From Clostridiales bacterium UBA1389 (GTDB taxonomy: Bacteria > Bacillota > Clostridia > Oscillospirales > CAG-382): a stretch of DNA of 11,991 nucleotides. The notes under the pieces were generated by a model, which worked only from the letters and a program-made list of their open reading frames with translations, did not search any database and had not been told where the DNA came from. The stretch covers positions 78,565 to 90,555 of the forward strand of contig DBQR01000028.1 of the NCBI GenBank assembly GCA_002305335.1, in the 5' to 3' direction. Shown here in pieces: positions 5,629-11,991 of the stretch (positions are counted from its first letter, which is position 1; every line of letters begins with the position of its first letter). The translations under genes were made by a program, and so were the position numbers.

Positions 5629-7206
5629 TCATTCTCCTTTTCCGGTTTGGGCGAGTTTGTATTCGATGGAATCCACAAGGGCAATCAGCGAGGCTTCGAT
5701 TATATCGTCGGATACGCCCACCGTGGTCCAGCGGTTTTTGTCGTCGGCGGTGTCGATAAGCACCCTTACCCTTGCGGCAGTGGTGGAGTTCTGCTCAAGC
5801 ACCCTCACCTTGTAGTCCCGTAACTGCATTTCGGAAATCTGAGGGTAAAACACCGACAGGGCCTTTCTCAACGCCAGGTCAAGGGCGTGGACGGGACCGT
5901 TACCCATAACGGCGGTGATTTCCTCCTTGCCATCCACCTCGATTTTAATGGTGGCGGAGGCGGGCATACCCCCTTCGGGTATGGGATAGTCGCTCATGGT
6001 TTTATAAAGCACCAGTTTGAAATGGGGATTGTAGGTGCCAAGTATCTTCCGCACCAGCAGCTCAAAGGAGGCGTCGGCGGCTTCAAAGTGATAGCCGGCG
6101 TATTCCAATTCCTTCAGCTTTTCAAGGATTGCCGCCACTTCCGGGGAATCCTTTGTAAGGCTGGGGGCGTAGCTCTGGATTTTGGCTATTACCGTTGACC
6201 TTCCCGCTACTTCGCTTAACAGAAAACGGCGTTTGTTCCCCACCAGCGCCGGATTTATATGCTCGAAGGAGCCCGGAACCTTAAGCACCCCGTCGATATG
6301 CATCCCCGCCTTGTGGGCGAAGGCGGAACCGCCGGTATAGGGCTTGAAGTCGTAAAGCTGGGTGTTGGCGATTTCGGAAATCATCCTGGCGGTGGCGCAC
6401 AGGGTTTCAAGTTTTCCAATGGTTTCATAACCGCATTTAAGCCGCAGATTGGGGATAATCACCGAAAGGTCGGCGTTGCCGCAGCGTTCGCCTATGCCTA
6501 TGAAGGTGCCCTGTATGTGGGATGCTCCTGCGTCCACCGCCATCATGGAGCTGGCGACGGCGCAGCCGGTGTCGTTGTGGCAGTGGATGCCTGTCTTTGT
6601 TCCCGGAAACAATTTTACCACACTTCCGGTTATTTTTGCAATATCATTCGGCATGGTTCCCCCGTTGGTGTCGCAAAGGGTTAAATTGTCGGCGCCGCCG
6701 GAGGCAGCGGCTTGTAAAACCTCTATGGCATAACCGGGGTTTGCTTTGTAGCCGTCAAAGAAATGCTCGGCGTCGAAAATCACTTCTTTTCCCACGGATT
6801 TAAGGTATTTAACGGTTTCGTTAACTATTTTCAGGTTCTCTTCAAGGGTTATTTTAAGCACTTCGGTAACATGCATATCCCAGGACTTGCCGAAAACCAC
6901 AATAACCGGGGTGTCTGCCGAAAGCAGGGATTTTATATTCGCGTCGTCACAGGGATTTGTCCCGTGGCGGCAGGTGGAGCCGAAGGCGCAGAGCTTGGAA
7001 TTTTTCAGCTTTATATCCTTTACCTTTTTGAAAAATTCCAGGTCCTTGGGGTTGGAGAAGGGATTTCCCGCCTCGATATAGTCCACCCCGAAGTCGTCAA
7101 GGGCTTTTACGATGCTTAGTTTATCGTCAACTGAAAAGGAGGTGCCTTCCCCCTGGGCTCCGTCCCTCAGGGTGGAGTCAAGGATTTCTATTCTGCGATT
7201 TTGCAT
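5629..7206 (-). CDS. cimA: (R)-citramalate synthase, GSU1798/TIGR00977-like (525 aa)
   Basis: Condenses pyruvate and acetyl-CoA to (R)-citramalate, the entry to threonine-independent isoleucine synthesis. An HMGL-like TIM barrel occupies about residues 4-280. It contains DSTLRDGAQGEG (10-21), HCHNDTG (208-214) and GERCGNADL (239-247), so the metal ligands are D10, H208, H210 and N244. 'DGAQGEG' replaces the 'DGEQAPG' of LeuA and marks the citramalate synthase branch. SNPKDLEFF (51-59) and FGSTCR (75-80) fit this family too. A linker leads to a LeuA-like C-terminal regulatory domain (about 390-520), where isoleucine feedback would act. Start at 7206: AAAGGAG lies 8 nt upstream and overlaps the leuA stop; an ATG at 7230 lies inside leuA and lacks a site. 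The substrate call is by family; a second isopropylmalate synthase is the less likely alternative. Confidence 0.9.
   Translation of the reverse strand: MQNRRIEILDSTLRDGAQGEGTSFSVDDKLSIVKALDDFGVDYIEAGNPFSNPKDLEFFKKVKDIKLKNSKLCAFGSTCRHGTNPCDDANIKSLLSADTPVIVVFGKSWDMHVTEVLKITLEENLKIVNETVKYLKSVGKEVIFDAEHFFDGYKANPGYAIEVLQAAASGGADNLTLCDTNGGTMPNDIAKITGSVVKLFPGTKTGIHCHNDTGCAVASSMMAVDAGASHIQGTFIGIGERCGNADLSVIIPNLRLKCGYETIGKLETLCATARMISEIANTQLYDFKPYTGGSAFAHKAGMHIDGVLKVPGSFEHINPALVGNKRRFLLSEVAGRSTVIAKIQSYAPSLTKDSPEVAAILEKLKELEYAGYHFEAADASFELLVRKILGTYNPHFKLVLYKTMSDYPIPEGGMPASATIKIEVDGKEEITAVMGNGPVHALDLALRKALSVFYPQISEMQLRDYKVRVLEQNSTTAARVRVLIDTADDKNRWTTVGVSDDIIEASLIALVDSIEYKLAQTGKGE
5634..5640 (-). promoter_or_regulatory. 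leuC ribosome-binding site inside the cimA 3' end
   Basis: AAAGGAG on the - strand, formed by the last sense codons of cimA (Gly-Lys-Gly-Glu). It is 7 nt from the ATG at 5626 but only one base from the ATG at 5632, so it favours the shorter start. It also couples leuC translation to cimA. Confidence 0.7.
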
Positions 7207-7214
7207 GTGGCCTT

Positions 7215-7221
7215 CTCCTTT
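7215..7221 (-). promoter_or_regulatory. cimA ribosome-binding site overlapping the leuA stop
   Basis: AAAGGAG on the - strand, 8 nt before the ATG at 7206; its first two bases are part of the leuA TAA stop codon. This sets the cimA start and suggests that ribosomes ending on leuA can restart on cimA. Confidence 0.8.
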
Positions 7222-8746
7222 ATCTGTCAATCAGTTTATTTATACCGTTTACATATGCAAGAATACTTGATTCGATAATGTCGGTGGAAAGACCCCGACC
7301 TATAACCGTCCGTTCGCCGGAACGGAGCTTGACCGTAACTTCGCCTAACGCGTCCTTGCCCTGGGAAACCGAATGGATGGAATAGTTGGATAGCTCGTCG
7401 CAGAGGGTCCCCGTTATCTTGTCGATGGCATTGTAGGCGGCGTTGATGGGACCGTCCCCCAAGGAAACCTCCTCGAACATTTCCTCACCCTTTTTAAGCC
7501 GTATGACACAGGTGGAGAAGTTGGATTTTGAGGTGTGAACGTCGAAATGTTCAAGCCGGTAGTGGCTCTTTACATATTCCCTGTCGTGGACCAAAGCTTC
7601 TAAATCCGAGTCCACGATGGTTTTCTTTTTGTCGCAGAGTTCCTTGAATTTGTCGTACACATTCGTAAGCTTTTCCGCGGAAAGCTTGTAGCCCAGTTCT
7701 CTGAGACGGTCTTCGATGGCATGTTTACCCGAATGCTTACCCAATACCAGCTTGTTTTTGCTTATCCCCACGTCCTCGGGGGACATGATTTCATAGGTGG
7801 TTCTTTCGGCAAGCACACCGTGCTGGTGGATACCCGCCTCGTGGGCGAAGGCGTTTGCCCCCACTATGGGCTTGTTGATGCAGGGGGTCTGGCCGATAAT
7901 GCCGTAAACCAGCTTGCTGGCGCGGTTTATCTGTTTTGTGTCTATACCGGTGTAGCAGCCCAAAAATTCCCGTCTGGTCTTTATCGCCATGACGATTTCC
8001 TCAAGAGCGGCGTTGCCCGCTCTTTCCCCAAGGCCGTTTATGGTGCATTCCACCTGACCCGCCCCCGCTCTTATGCCGGCGATGGAGTTTGCCACCGCCA
8101 TACCCAGGTCGTTGTGGCAGTGAACCGAAATAACCGCTTGGTCGATTCCGGGGACTGTGCTTTTCAGATAGGTTATCATATCGGACATTTCCTGGGGGGT
8201 GACATAGCCCACCGTGTCGGGGATGTTTACGGTTTTCGCCCCCGCCTTTATGGCGGTTCCCACCACCTTCGCTAAAAACTCCCTGTCGCTTCGCATGGCG
8301 TCCTCGGCGGAAAATTCCACGTTGGGACAACGCTTCACCGCATAGGACACCGCATTATAGGTGTGTTCCAGAACCTCCTCCGGCGTCATACGGAGTTTGT
8401 ATTTCATATGAATGGGGGAGGTGGCGATAAAGGTGTGGATAAGCGGGCTTTCGGCATACTTTACCGCTTCATAGGCTGCGTCGATATCCTTTTCCACCGC
8501 CCTCGCAAGGGAGGCAACAGTGCAGTTTTTTATTTCTTTGGCTACTGCCTTTACCGAATCGGAATCCCCCGGGGAGGAAATGGCAAAGCCCGCTTCGATT
8601 ATATCCACCCCCAGCAGTTCCAGCTGGCGGGCTACTTCCAGCTTTTCTTCTATATTCATGGCGCAGCCCGGTGCCTGCTCCCCGTCCCGGAGGGTGGTAT
8701 CAAAAATAATAATTTTTCTGTCTTTGGTGCCTACTATGGAATCCAT
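7220..8746 (-). CDS. leuA: 2-isopropylmalate synthase (508 aa)
   Basis: First committed step of leucine synthesis: 2-oxoisovalerate plus acetyl-CoA to 2-isopropylmalate. The TIM barrel (about 10-280) holds DTTLRDGEQAPG (16-27), HCHNDLGMA (209-217) and GERAGNAALEE (240-250). Predicted metal ligands are D16, H209, H211 and N245. A linker with HEAGIHQHGVL (302-312) and GKHSGKHA (336-343) follows, then the C-terminal LeuA regulatory domain (about 390-505), where leucine normally inhibits. GDGPINAAYNA (430-440) belongs to that domain. Length fits the standard bacterial type 1 LeuA (about 510). The ATG at 8746 is 18 nt after the ilvD stop, with GGAG 10 nt upstream. The tandem paralogue cimA follows with an equally short gap. 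Confidence 0.97.
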   Translation of the reverse strand: MDSIVGTKDRKIIIFDTTLRDGEQAPGCAMNIEEKLEVARQLELLGVDIIEAGFAISSPGDSDSVKAVAKEIKNCTVASLARAVEKDIDAAYEAVKYAESPLIHTFIATSPIHMKYKLRMTPEEVLEHTYNAVSYAVKRCPNVEFSAEDAMRSDREFLAKVVGTAIKAGAKTVNIPDTVGYVTPQEMSDMITYLKSTVPGIDQAVISVHCHNDLGMAVANSIAGIRAGAGQVECTINGLGERAGNAALEEIVMAIKTRREFLGCYTGIDTKQINRASKLVYGIIGQTPCINKPIVGANAFAHEAGIHQHGVLAERTTYEIMSPEDVGISKNKLVLGKHSGKHAIEDRLRELGYKLSAEKLTNVYDKFKELCDKKKTIVDSDLEALVHDREYVKSHYRLEHFDVHTSKSNFSTCVIRLKKGEEMFEEVSLGDGPINAAYNAIDKITGTLCDELSNYSIHSVSQGKDALGEVTVKLRSGERTVIGRGLSTDIIESSILAYVNGINKLIDR

Positions 8747-8764
8747 AACCCATCATCTCCAATG

Positions 8765-10438
8765 TTAGTCGTTTGTAATAACCGCGCCCTTGTCGGCTGA
8801 CGACACAAGGCGGGAATATCTTGAAATATACCCCGTAAGGTTTGTTTTGGTTTCAAGCTTAATTTCTTTTTTCCGCTGTTCCATCGCTTCATCCGGAATA
8901 TCTATATCTATCCTGTAATTGGGGATGTCAATGCTTATCATATCCCCGTCTTTTATATATGCGATGTTGCCGCCCTTGGAAGCTTCCGGCGACACATGGC
9001 CGATGGAGGCACCCCTGGTGGCTCCCGAAAAGCGTCCGTCGGTTATCAACGCCACGGTTTTGTCAAGTCCCATTCCCGCAATGGCGGAGGTGGGGGATAG
9101 CATTTCCCGCATTCCGGGTCCGCCGGAGGGGCCCTCGTAACGGATAACCACCACATCCCCCGGCTTTATTTCCATTGAGTAGATTGCCTTTATTGCTTCC
9201 TCCTCGCTGTCGAACACCCTTGCTTTTCCCCGGTGGGTAAGCATCTCCGGCGCAACCGCCGACCGCTTGACCACCGCCCCGTCGGGGGCAAGGGAACCGA
9301 AGAGGACTGCGATTCCGCCGGTCTTTGAATAGGGGTTGGAAACCGGGCGGATAACGTCATCTTTCGTTATATACAGCCGGGTCTGGGTGACGACCTCGCT
9401 CATGGTTTTTCCGGTGACGGTGAGGCTATTGCCGTTTACCAGTCCGGCGTTATAAAGTTCAAGCATCAGCTTGGTCACCCCGCCGGCGTGGTACAGGTCC
9501 TGTACATGGTGGCTTCCCGCCGGAGCAAGGCGGCAGAGGTTGGGGGTGTTTTCGGAAATTTCGTTTATATGGGAAAGGGAAAGATTGACCTTTGCCTCGT
9601 TTGCCACGGCAAGCAGGTGAAGCACCGAATTTGAAGAACACCCCAAAGCCATATCGCATCTTAAGGCGTTTTCAAAGGCGGAAGGGGTTAAAATATCTCT
9701 CGGGTGGATGTTCTTGCTCAGGGTGTCCATAATCTGTTGGCCGGTTTGCTTGGCAAGACGTAATCGTGCCGCATATACGGCAGGAATAGTGCCGTTGCCG
9801 GGCAGAGCCATCCCCATCGCCTCGGTAAGGCAGTTCATGGAGTTTGCGGTAAACATCCCCGAACAGGAACCGCAGCCGGGGCAGCAGTTTTCCTCAATTT
9901 CCAAAAGCTCTTCTTCGGTTGACTTCCCCGCTTTATATGCCCCCACCGCCTCAAAGGCGGAATTCAAATCAAGGCATTTTCCCTCTTTGCCTTCGATTGA
10001 CAGCATTGCCCCGCCCGAAACGAAAACGGAGGGGATATTCAGCCTTGCCGCCGCCATAAGCATGGCGGGGACGATTTTGTCGCAGTTGGGGATAAACACC
10101 AGACCGTCAAAGCCGTGCGCCATTACCATACATTCGATGGAATCGGCGATAACCTCCCGAGAGGCAAGGGAATATTTCATACCCTCATGCCCCATGGCAA
10201 TCCCGTCGCAGACGGCAATCACGTTAAATTCCATGGGGGTGCCGCCGGCGGCAAGGACCCCGTCCTTCACCGCCCGGGATATGGTGTCAAGATGGATATG
10301 TCCGGGGACAATTTCGTTTTTCGAGTTGACTATCCCGATAAGGGGGCGGTTTATCTGGGAATCGGTGTAGCCCGAAGCCTTAAACAGCGAACGGTGGGGG
10401 GTACGGTCGGTTCCCGATTTTACAAAATCGCTTTTCAT
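8765..10438 (-). CDS. ilvD: Dihydroxy-acid dehydratase (557 aa)
   Basis: Dehydrates 2,3-dihydroxy-isovalerate and 2,3-dihydroxy-3-methylvalerate to the 2-oxo acids of the valine and isoleucine branches, using a labile Fe-S cluster. Signatures: CDGIAMGHEGMKYSL (77-91), FIPNCDKIVPAML (115-127, C119), and CCPGCGSCSGMFTANSMNC (185-203, C192 as the conserved cluster cysteine), then GNGTIPA. The C-terminal half holds GPSGGPGMREML and the loop with FSGATRGASIGHVSPEA. At residues 43-48 it reads IVPGHI, as in E. coli IlvD (VPGHVHL), where [2Fe-2S]-type plant and cyanobacterial enzymes have a cysteine. This points to the oxygen-sensitive type, consistent with an anaerobe. Length is normal. A 27-nt gap separates it from ilvC, with GGAAGG as the ribosome site. 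Confidence 0.97.
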   Translation of the reverse strand: MKSDFVKSGTDRTPHRSLFKASGYTDSQINRPLIGIVNSKNEIVPGHIHLDTISRAVKDGVLAAGGTPMEFNVIAVCDGIAMGHEGMKYSLASREVIADSIECMVMAHGFDGLVFIPNCDKIVPAMLMAAARLNIPSVFVSGGAMLSIEGKEGKCLDLNSAFEAVGAYKAGKSTEEELLEIEENCCPGCGSCSGMFTANSMNCLTEAMGMALPGNGTIPAVYAARLRLAKQTGQQIMDTLSKNIHPRDILTPSAFENALRCDMALGCSSNSVLHLLAVANEAKVNLSLSHINEISENTPNLCRLAPAGSHHVQDLYHAGGVTKLMLELYNAGLVNGNSLTVTGKTMSEVVTQTRLYITKDDVIRPVSNPYSKTGGIAVLFGSLAPDGAVVKRSAVAPEMLTHRGKARVFDSEEEAIKAIYSMEIKPGDVVVIRYEGPSGGPGMREMLSPTSAIAGMGLDKTVALITDGRFSGATRGASIGHVSPEASKGGNIAYIKDGDMISIDIPNYRIDIDIPDEAMEQRKKEIKLETKTNLTGYISRYSRLVSSADKGAVITND

Positions 10439-10465
10439 AGCTTTCCCTTCCGATACTTATATAGG

Positions 10466-11461
10466 TTATTTACTTGTTTTCCAATTCATTTTTGAACGGA
10501 GCTCTTTGCCTACCTTTTCAACCGGATGTTCCAGTTCCATCCGCCGCATGGCAAGGAAGGAGGGGCGTCCGGCTTTGTTTTCAAGAATCCATTTGCGGGC
10601 GAATTCCCCGTTCTGGATTTCAAACAGGATTTTTTTCATTTCCTTTTTGGTTTCCTCGGTTATAATCCGCTTGCCGGAGGTATAGTCGCCGTATTCGGCG
10701 GTGTCGCTTATGGAATAGCGCATAAAGGATATACCCCCCGAAACCACAAGGTCTATAATCAGTTTCATTTCGTGAATACATTCAAAATAAGCGCTTTCCG
10801 GCTGGTAACCCGCCTCCACCAATGTTTCAAAGCCCGCTTTCATTAGGGCGACAACGCCTCCGCATAAAACCGCCTGCTCGCCGAACAGGTCGGTTTCGGT
10901 TTCCTCCTTGAAGGTGGTTTCAAGGATTCCCGCCCTTGCCCCGCCTATACCCATGGCATAGGCCAGTGCGGTCTGTTTGGCGTTGCCGGTGTAGTCCTGA
11001 TACACCGCTATAAGGCAGGGTACTCCTCTGCCTTCGGTAAACTGGCTTCTCACCGTATGGCCGGGGCCCTTGGGGGCGATCATTATAACGTCTATGTTGC
11101 TTGGGGGAACTATCTGGTTGAAATGGATGTTGAACCCGTGGGCGAAGGCTAACGCCGCGCCTGCTTTAAGGTTGGGGGCGATATCGTTTTTATAAAGTTC
11201 AGCCTGTTTTTCGTCGTTTACCAGTATCATTACCACATCGGCATTTTTAACCGCTTCGGGGGTGTTCATAACGGTTAGTCCCGCCTCTCTTGCCTTGGGG
11301 GCGGACTTGGAGCCTTCATATAGCCCCACTATGACCTTTACGCCGCTGTCATGCAGGTTCAGAGCATGGGCGTGCCCCTGACTGCCGTAGCCTATGACGG
11401 CGACGGTCTTGTTTTTCAGAACTTCGGTATTGCAGTCGGATTCGTAATACATTTTTGCCAT
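10466..11461 (-). CDS. ilvC: Ketol-acid reductoisomerase, class I (331 aa)
   Basis: Isomerises and reduces 2-acetolactate (or 2-aceto-2-hydroxybutyrate) to the dihydroxy acid, using Mg2+ and NAD(P)H. The N-terminal Rossmann domain has GYGSQGHAHA (24-33). The cofactor-selecting loop after the second strand reads GLYEGSKSAPKA (46-57). Catalytic residues are all in place: H108 in FAHGFNIHF, K131 in APKGPGHTVR, D191 and E195 in DLFGEQAVLCGG, E227 and E231 around CIHEMKL, and S252 in SISDTAEYGD. Class I length (about 330) is matched. Start at 11461 is set by GAGGAG 7 nt upstream. Longer readings back to 11545 add an Arg-rich stretch that overlaps ilvN and is not family-like. Phrases such as VNDEKQAELYKNDIAPNLK resemble Clostridia homologues. 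Confidence 0.97.
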   Translation of the reverse strand: MAKMYYESDCNTEVLKNKTVAVIGYGSQGHAHALNLHDSGVKVIVGLYEGSKSAPKAREAGLTVMNTPEAVKNADVVMILVNDEKQAELYKNDIAPNLKAGAALAFAHGFNIHFNQIVPPSNIDVIMIAPKGPGHTVRSQFTEGRGVPCLIAVYQDYTGNAKQTALAYAMGIGGARAGILETTFKEETETDLFGEQAVLCGGVVALMKAGFETLVEAGYQPESAYFECIHEMKLIIDLVVSGGISFMRYSISDTAEYGDYTSGKRIITEETKKEMKKILFEIQNGEFARKWILENKAGRPSFLAMRRMELEHPVEKVGKELRSKMNWKTSK

Positions 11462-11468
11462 AATAATT

Positions 11469-11474
11469 CTCCTC
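11469..11474 (-). promoter_or_regulatory. Ribosome-binding site that fixes the ilvC start
   Basis: GAGGAG on the - strand, 7 nt before the ATG at 11461, inside the 35-nt ilvN-ilvC gap. It shows that the open frame extending to 11545 is over-long. The gap is otherwise A/T-rich with no -35-like element, so I see no internal promoter. Confidence 0.85.
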
Positions 11475-11496
11475 TTATATATTTTATTAAACTGTC

Positions 11497-11991
11497 TTAC
11501 AGGGATTCCGCGCCCCGGTTTATGGCGAGAGCGCCGGCGCGGCACATTTCGATAATTCCGAAATTCCGCATGAATTCGATAAAAGCGTCAAGTTTGGTTG
11601 AATGTCCGGTGACTTCGATGGTCATGGCATCGGTGGAAAAGTCAATAACCTTTGCCCTGAAGATGTTTGCCGCCTCGGTAATATCCCGTCGGGTTTCCCT
11701 GGTGACCTTTACTTTAATCAGCAGCATTTCCCGCAAAACGGCGTTTTCTTCGGGTATCAGCTCCACCCGCTTTACGTCCTGCAGCTTTGCCAGCTGCTTT
11801 ACCGCCTGGTTTTTGATATAGTCGTCGCCGGTTACGATTATGGTCATGCGGGAAAACCGGGGGTCTTCGGTTTCCCCCACGTTCAGGCTGTCGATGTTGT
11901 AGCCCCGTCTTGCGAACAGCCCCGCAACCCTTGTCAATACGCCGAAACGGTTGGCGACGATAACTCCGAGTATAAACTGGTCTTTTCTCAT
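11497..11991 (-). CDS. ilvN: Acetolactate synthase small (regulatory) subunit (164 aa)
   Basis: Regulatory partner of the acetolactate synthase catalytic subunit (IlvB/IlvI), which catalyses the first shared step of valine and isoleucine synthesis. An N-terminal ACT domain (about 6-80) carries ANRFGVLTRVAGLFARRGYN (13-32). N14, G17 and N32 keep the spacing of the E. coli IlvH valine-binding residues N11, G14 and N29, so valine feedback inhibition is likely. A second small-subunit domain follows (about 85-160), ending in CRAGALAINRG. Length is typical of ilvN/ilvH (about 160-170). The ATG occupies the last three bases of the window and gives a family-like N-terminus, but its ribosome site and any longer start are out of view. 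ilvB is expected just upstream, beyond the right edge. The symbol ilvH would be equally valid. Confidence 0.95.
   Translation of the reverse strand: MRKDQFILGVIVANRFGVLTRVAGLFARRGYNIDSLNVGETEDPRFSRMTIIVTGDDYIKNQAVKQLAKLQDVKRVELIPEENAVLREMLLIKVKVTRETRRDITEAANIFRAKVIDFSTDAMTIEVTGHSTKLDAFIEFMRNFGIIEMCRAGALAINRGAESL

Noticed and set aside
7721..8275. 184-residue open frame on the + strand, opposite leuA, and similar frames opposite leuB, leuC, cimA and ilvC
   Set aside because: All lie wholly within conserved genes on the other strand and have no recognisable motif. Shadows of coding sequence.
9708..10370. 220-residue open frame on the + strand, opposite ilvD
   Set aside because: It is antisense to a fully conserved ilvD and composed of Ser/Pro/Ala-rich low-similarity sequence. 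Long antisense frames like this arise from the codon bias of the real gene; no ribosome site was seen.
11462..11496. Possible internal promoter between ilvN and ilvC (TATATAA-like bases)
   Set aside because: A -10-like A/T stretch is present but nothing resembling a -35 box lies at the right distance in ilvN.
11462..11545. 28-residue N-terminal extension of ilvC
   Set aside because: Arg-rich, overlaps ilvN, lacks family similarity, and a strong GAGGAG site marks the ATG at 11461.
1..11991. CRISPR arrays, insertion sequences, tRNA or rRNA genes, integration sites, phage or defence genes
   Set aside because: Read on both strands; no regularly spaced repeats, transposase motifs, cloverleaf or rRNA-like sequence were found. 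The gene content is chromosomal and biosynthetic.

Overview
The window most likely comes from an anaerobic, low- to mid-GC Bacillota of the class Clostridia. The support is strong AGGAGG-type ribosome-binding sites, close gene packing, an archaeal/homoaconitase-type leuCD pair, a GSU1798-type citramalate synthase, Clostridia-like sequence in IlvC, and a small ferritin-like protein of a kind I associate with this class. There are no rRNA, tRNA, CRISPR or transposon signals, and no stretch over 300 bases lacks a gene.

Left part (1-2233). The + strand opens with the last 35 codons of a DUF255/YyaL-type protein. Eleven bases later comes an 82-residue half-ferritin-like protein. A strong hairpin at 402-436 ends the opposing transcript, and perhaps this one too. 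On the - strand, a PF04655-type aminoglycoside/hydroxyurea kinase homologue (1195-2094) overlaps a SpoU/TrmH-type RNA 2'-O-methyltransferase (483-1205). They look like one short operon with a clear extended -10 promoter. A divergent extended -10 promoter in the same 139-bp gap drives a small P-loop kinase-like gene of unknown substrate (2234-2821).

Right part (2807-11991). One compact - strand branched-chain amino acid operon fills the rest. In transcription order it is ilvN, ilvC, ilvD, leuA, cimA, leuC, leuD, leuB. Gaps run from 35 nt down to overlaps of a few bases, so there is no room for internal regulatory leaders. Its last gene, leuB, converges on and overlaps the 3' end of the P-loop gene by 15 bp. 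The operon start lies beyond the right edge, where ilvB and any T-box or attenuator would be expected.

How the genes work together: IlvN (with an unseen IlvB), IlvC and IlvD make the 2-oxo acid precursors of valine and isoleucine. LeuA commits 2-oxoisovalerate to leucine. CimA condenses pyruvate with acetyl-CoA to citramalate. LeuCD and LeuB can then serve both the leucine branch and the citramalate branch, which ends in 2-oxobutyrate. The operon therefore codes for threonine-independent isoleucine synthesis. A transaminase (ilvE) and threonine deaminase (ilvA) are not in the window.

I see no clearly new biological system. The most unusual items are the half-size ferritin-like protein, the overlapping drug-kinase/RNA-methyltransferase pair, and the uncharacterised P-loop gene that shares their promoter region.
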